From: Bigelowiella natans CCMP2755 | Taxonomy: Eukaryota; Cercozoa; Chlorarachniophyceae | Reading direction: 5' to 3' | Assembly (NCBI GenBank): GCA_000320545.1 | Contig: ADNK01002058.1 | Span: 1 to 35,000, forward strand | Length of the DNA stretch: 35,000 nt | Position numbers and translations under genes: made by a program | In this document: positions 32,291 through 35,000 of the stretch, in pieces | Position numbering within the stretch: position 1 is the first letter of the stretch | Layout: every line of letters starts with the position of its first letter | Notes under the pieces: generated by a model | Told to the model about the DNA's origin: nothing | What the model saw: only the letters and a program-made list of their open reading frames with translations | Database searches by the model: none

Positions 32291-32684
32291 GCTACCTGGA
32301 GGGGCGGACATCACAAGTTGAACAAATTTAAGTCACTAACATTGCGCTCATCAATGTAGTGAAAGAGAGAAGCAGGATACCAGGTCGATGATGACTAAGC
32401 ACCTCCTCCCTTCCTTCCACGTGATGAGCAGCTGGATTAGGCAAATTCTAACAAAATCTCATAGTTCATGTTTGAGCGTCATTTTCTTTCAAGAGTACGA
32501 CCGTTTTTAGTGGATTGAGTCTTATCGTCTTGTCGCGCACGATGTAAAGACCTTAGTCCATGACGAAATTGTATCGAAAACTAATAAGATCTGATAATAT
32601 CATTTCACGACAACACTAAAAAAAGAGATCTCGGGCCGACTCCTTGCTCTTACCCCCTCTTCGACTTATCTTTCAAGGCAATAA
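32291..32684. promoter_or_regulatory. Divergent spacer between small secreted protein and TMEM43
   Basis: The two start codons are 394 bp apart and point away from each other. Both predicted proteins belong to the ER or secretory system. The spacer is free of microsatellites, unlike most other non-coding stretches here. No core promoter motif is identified with confidence. Confidence 0.55.
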
Positions 32685-33035
32685 ATGGCGAAACCTTTTC
32701 CCAGGCAGCGTCCTCTTCCGCAGTTTCTCGAGAAGGTGAAAGAGAGGCAAATTCTTGTGCGTTTTTAGCGAAGTCGTAGGGGAGGGATGGGGAGATTCTT
32801 ACTCTTTAGTCTCGTGTTGGCCAAGATTGAATCAACGAATTACTTACGTAGCGACTATGGAGCGGAGCTTTACTATGCATTGGGTCCTTCGCCGTGGCTG
32901 GTGCAGGTATTGCTCTTCCGATTTATCACGCCTAATCATCACGATATTATTACATGTGCAACATACAGTGGCCTATGGCATCTCATCCCATTCTGAAAAC
33001 GAGGAGCTTCTCTCTGAATGTAGTACCTCCTTTAT

Positions 33036-33101
<66 letters not shown>

Positions 33102-34306
33102 TATCCGTTTGTACTAGTCATATGGGGTCACGCATGACTTTTCCTATTCGACTTCGTGTAGCTAACGTTTTGGCTGCTGGCGTTGGTCCTGTTGACGTTC
33201 AGACTACATCGTGGTTTGAAAGCTTGCAGGTATTTTTCTATTGCGACCGCAATTCATTTCCATCCTTAGTGCATAGTTTGTCTCACTGCTGTGAGCTTCC
33301 ACCCCGTTTGCCGTAGAAATCTGCAACGACGTTCGTCTTTGGATTGATCATGTTTTGCCTCGCCGGCCCCCTCCTTACCTGGAACGAATGCCAAGCTGCG
33401 AGGTCACTGTAGAGCTCTGAGTCATCGCCAACGACAAACATACGCAACATAGAAACACCCCGTGCACATACCATATTCCTGATTTGTTTTCATAAACAGA
33501 TACTACCGGATGTTGTTCCGAGCAAGAGACGCTATCAGAACTTCGCAGGTTCGCCACAAGGAGATAGTTTGGAGAGCACATGTGCCCCGAAGAGTGATTC
33601 GTACGAATTTTTCGCACGATAACGTTATTGTGCTTTTGTCGCGCCTGGACTTTCAATCAGGGGAAGGAAAATTTGAATGCAGATAAGAGGGTGATTGAAA
33701 AGGTACGATATCAGATACCGAGCTTCCTCTGCGTCGTCATCATCATTTATATGTATTTCATTCTTGTTCTATTTAAGGAAGAAAAGCTGATCTGCATCTA
33801 CGGGACTTTGGACACGAAATCGCGCTGCCTTCGTGACGAGTATTCTACCTTTTTTTTTTTGGTTTTCGAGATAGTGTTTTCGGTCCCTACAATACCGAAC
33901 GAAGAAATGATTTGCTTGATGTCGTAGCGAAGTTGGCGACATGAGTTATCTATGCAGTATGGCTTCAAAAGTGTCTATCTACATAGGGCATTTGATTTCG
34001 AGATAAAGCATTGCGTAAGGCTACGACGTCGAGTGGAAATGTACCAATGGGTGAGTTCCGACTTTTAGAAAAAAAGAAAGATGATGATTGATTATTGATG
34101 GTGAAACATGAGACATCCTTGGCTCATATTGAATCATATGTAATCCGCATGAGAACGAAAATCCTGTGATATTTTGGCGCTTGCAGCACGAATCAACTCA
34201 AGTTGTTCCAAAGCTGCACCATAAATTCAAACATCTTTAGGTTGAGACCAAGCATTCAAAGACAACGAAAGACGCATTCGGCAATAAACGCACGGAAACG
34301 AGGTCA

Positions 34307-34343
<37 letters not shown>

Positions 34344-34676
34344 CTTCGTTCGTTCTATCCCTGCAAAATGCCATCGCTGGGTTGTATATCTTCACCATTT
34401 TTGTTAACTACGATTTGTGGGTGTTACAGGTACAGCTATGCGAAGGAATGGCGCAGCCAAGCGGTAGGTCGTCGTTATCGTCGTAGTAGTATTATTAGTA
34501 GTAGTAGTAGGCTATCAGTATGCCAAACAGTTACAAGCAGCTTGCAAATTATCATCATCATCATCATCATCATTATTCAAGGTGAGCTCAAGCGGATTTA
34601 GGGAGCAGCATGGCCATGAGAACCCAGGTATGATGCATGTGCGTCCTCCCCTCCCCCCCCCCCCCCCTCTCTCTCT

Positions 34677-34733
<57 letters not shown>

Positions 34734-34872
34734 TGCGTGCATTATTTCCTTCCTAGCTTAGCTGTTCAAGAATTCCCTCATCGTATTATTAGCCGTCTCA
34801 CCTCTGCCTGCTTTGGGCGTGTTGTCTGCTGCTACATTTTGTATACAGAGTGGTGGATCGGTTGCTTCTCAG
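32685..34872 (+). CDS. TMEM43: TMEM43 (LUMA) family membrane protein, 5' part, runs off the right edge
   Basis: TMEM43 is a multispan protein of the ER and inner nuclear membrane. Exons: 32685-32735, 32769-32906, 32969-33019, 33162-33229, 33500-33548, 33661-33702, 33778-33832, 33871-33923, 33958-34050, 34187-34201, 34241-34302, 34430-34463, 34582-34627, 34762-34820 and 34849-34872. Diagnostic blocks are EEKLICIYGTL (family LVHIIGAL), VRLRRRVEMYQW (family KLRRHVEMYQW), ETRYSYAKEWRSQA (family ETRYSYNTEWRSE) and FREQHGHENP (family FDREIGHKNP). A span, LTFWLLALVLLTF, sits where the first transmembrane helix is expected. The C-terminal spans lie beyond the window. Three introns are only 33, 38 and 39 nt, and one exon is 15 nt. 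The first three exons have little family similarity, and a start at the ATG at 32787 is possible. The last junctions, after 34811, are uncertain. Confidence 0.9.
33042..33098. repeat. TA microsatellite
   Basis: A long TA tract in the TMEM43 intron 33020-33161. Confidence 0.95.
34308..34343. repeat. ATC triplet array
   Basis: About 11 ATC triplets begin 6 bp after the donor at 34303. A second ATC run lies at 34545-34573, before the acceptor at 34581, and GTA triplets lie at about 34482-34510. Confidence 0.9.
34646..34736. repeat. Poly-C, CT and GT compound microsatellite
   Basis: Lies in the TMEM43 intron 34628-34761. The order C-run, CT, GT mirrors other compound arrays in the window. Confidence 0.95.
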
Positions 34873-34920
34873 GTAGGAAAGCGAATAGAAATAGTCGCTT
34901 CGGATTGAAATAATATAGCT

Positions 34921-35000
34921 ATCCTCCGCAACCCCCCCCCCCCCATCACCTTGTCATATTTTGGAGCACCGCCGATAATACGTGGCATTTTGCGAAATTG
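34921..35000. other. Right-edge intron sequence of TMEM43
   Basis: Contains a poly-C run at about 34931-34944. No exon can be supported before the window ends. Confidence 0.4.

Noticed and set aside
33122-33229. Alternative frame of the TMEM43 exon starting at the ATG at 33122
   Set aside because: Its downstream phase fails to reach the exons carrying TMEM43 motifs. The frame from 33162 joins them in phase and provides the expected membrane span.

Overview
This window is nuclear DNA from an intron-rich, probably unicellular eukaryote. Genes are split into many short exons with GT...AG borders that keep reading phase, and long GA, CA, AT and GTA microsatellites sit in introns and spacers. There are no bacterial operon features. 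A calcium-dependent protein kinase (a family of alveolates, green plants and some other protists) and a GroES-like protein with a signal-peptide-plus-transit-like leader suggest a protist with a complex plastid, such as a chlorarachniophyte or chromerid. The lineage is an inference, not a demonstrated fact. All exon borders were read by eye from phase-compatible splice sites and family motifs.

Layout: a partial prolidase (minus, 1711 down through the left edge); a 1.6 kb spacer; a multi-GroES-like protein (minus, 5453-3292); a DRAM/FRAG1-type membrane protein (plus, 6116-8690); a CDPK (minus, 12638-9412); a tandem-C2 protein (plus, 13466 to about 15941); a very large coiled-coil protein with an acidic repeat tail (plus, 16070-25032); a nocturnin/CCR4-like exo-endo-phosphatase protein (minus, 30596-25922); a small secreted orphan (minus, 32290-31744); and the 5' part of a TMEM43 gene (plus, from 32685 through the right edge).

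The genes do not form one pathway. Three start regions are divergent and short enough for shared promoters (5454-6115, 12639-13465, 32291-32684). Two gene ends converge (8691-9411, 25033-25921). The most unusual material is a protein with three candidate GroES-fold modules and Trp repeats, a 1,819-residue coiled-coil/acidic-repeat protein with an N-terminal region readable in two splice-compatible frames, 33-39 nt introns, micro-exons, and GTA triplet arrays directly after splice donors.
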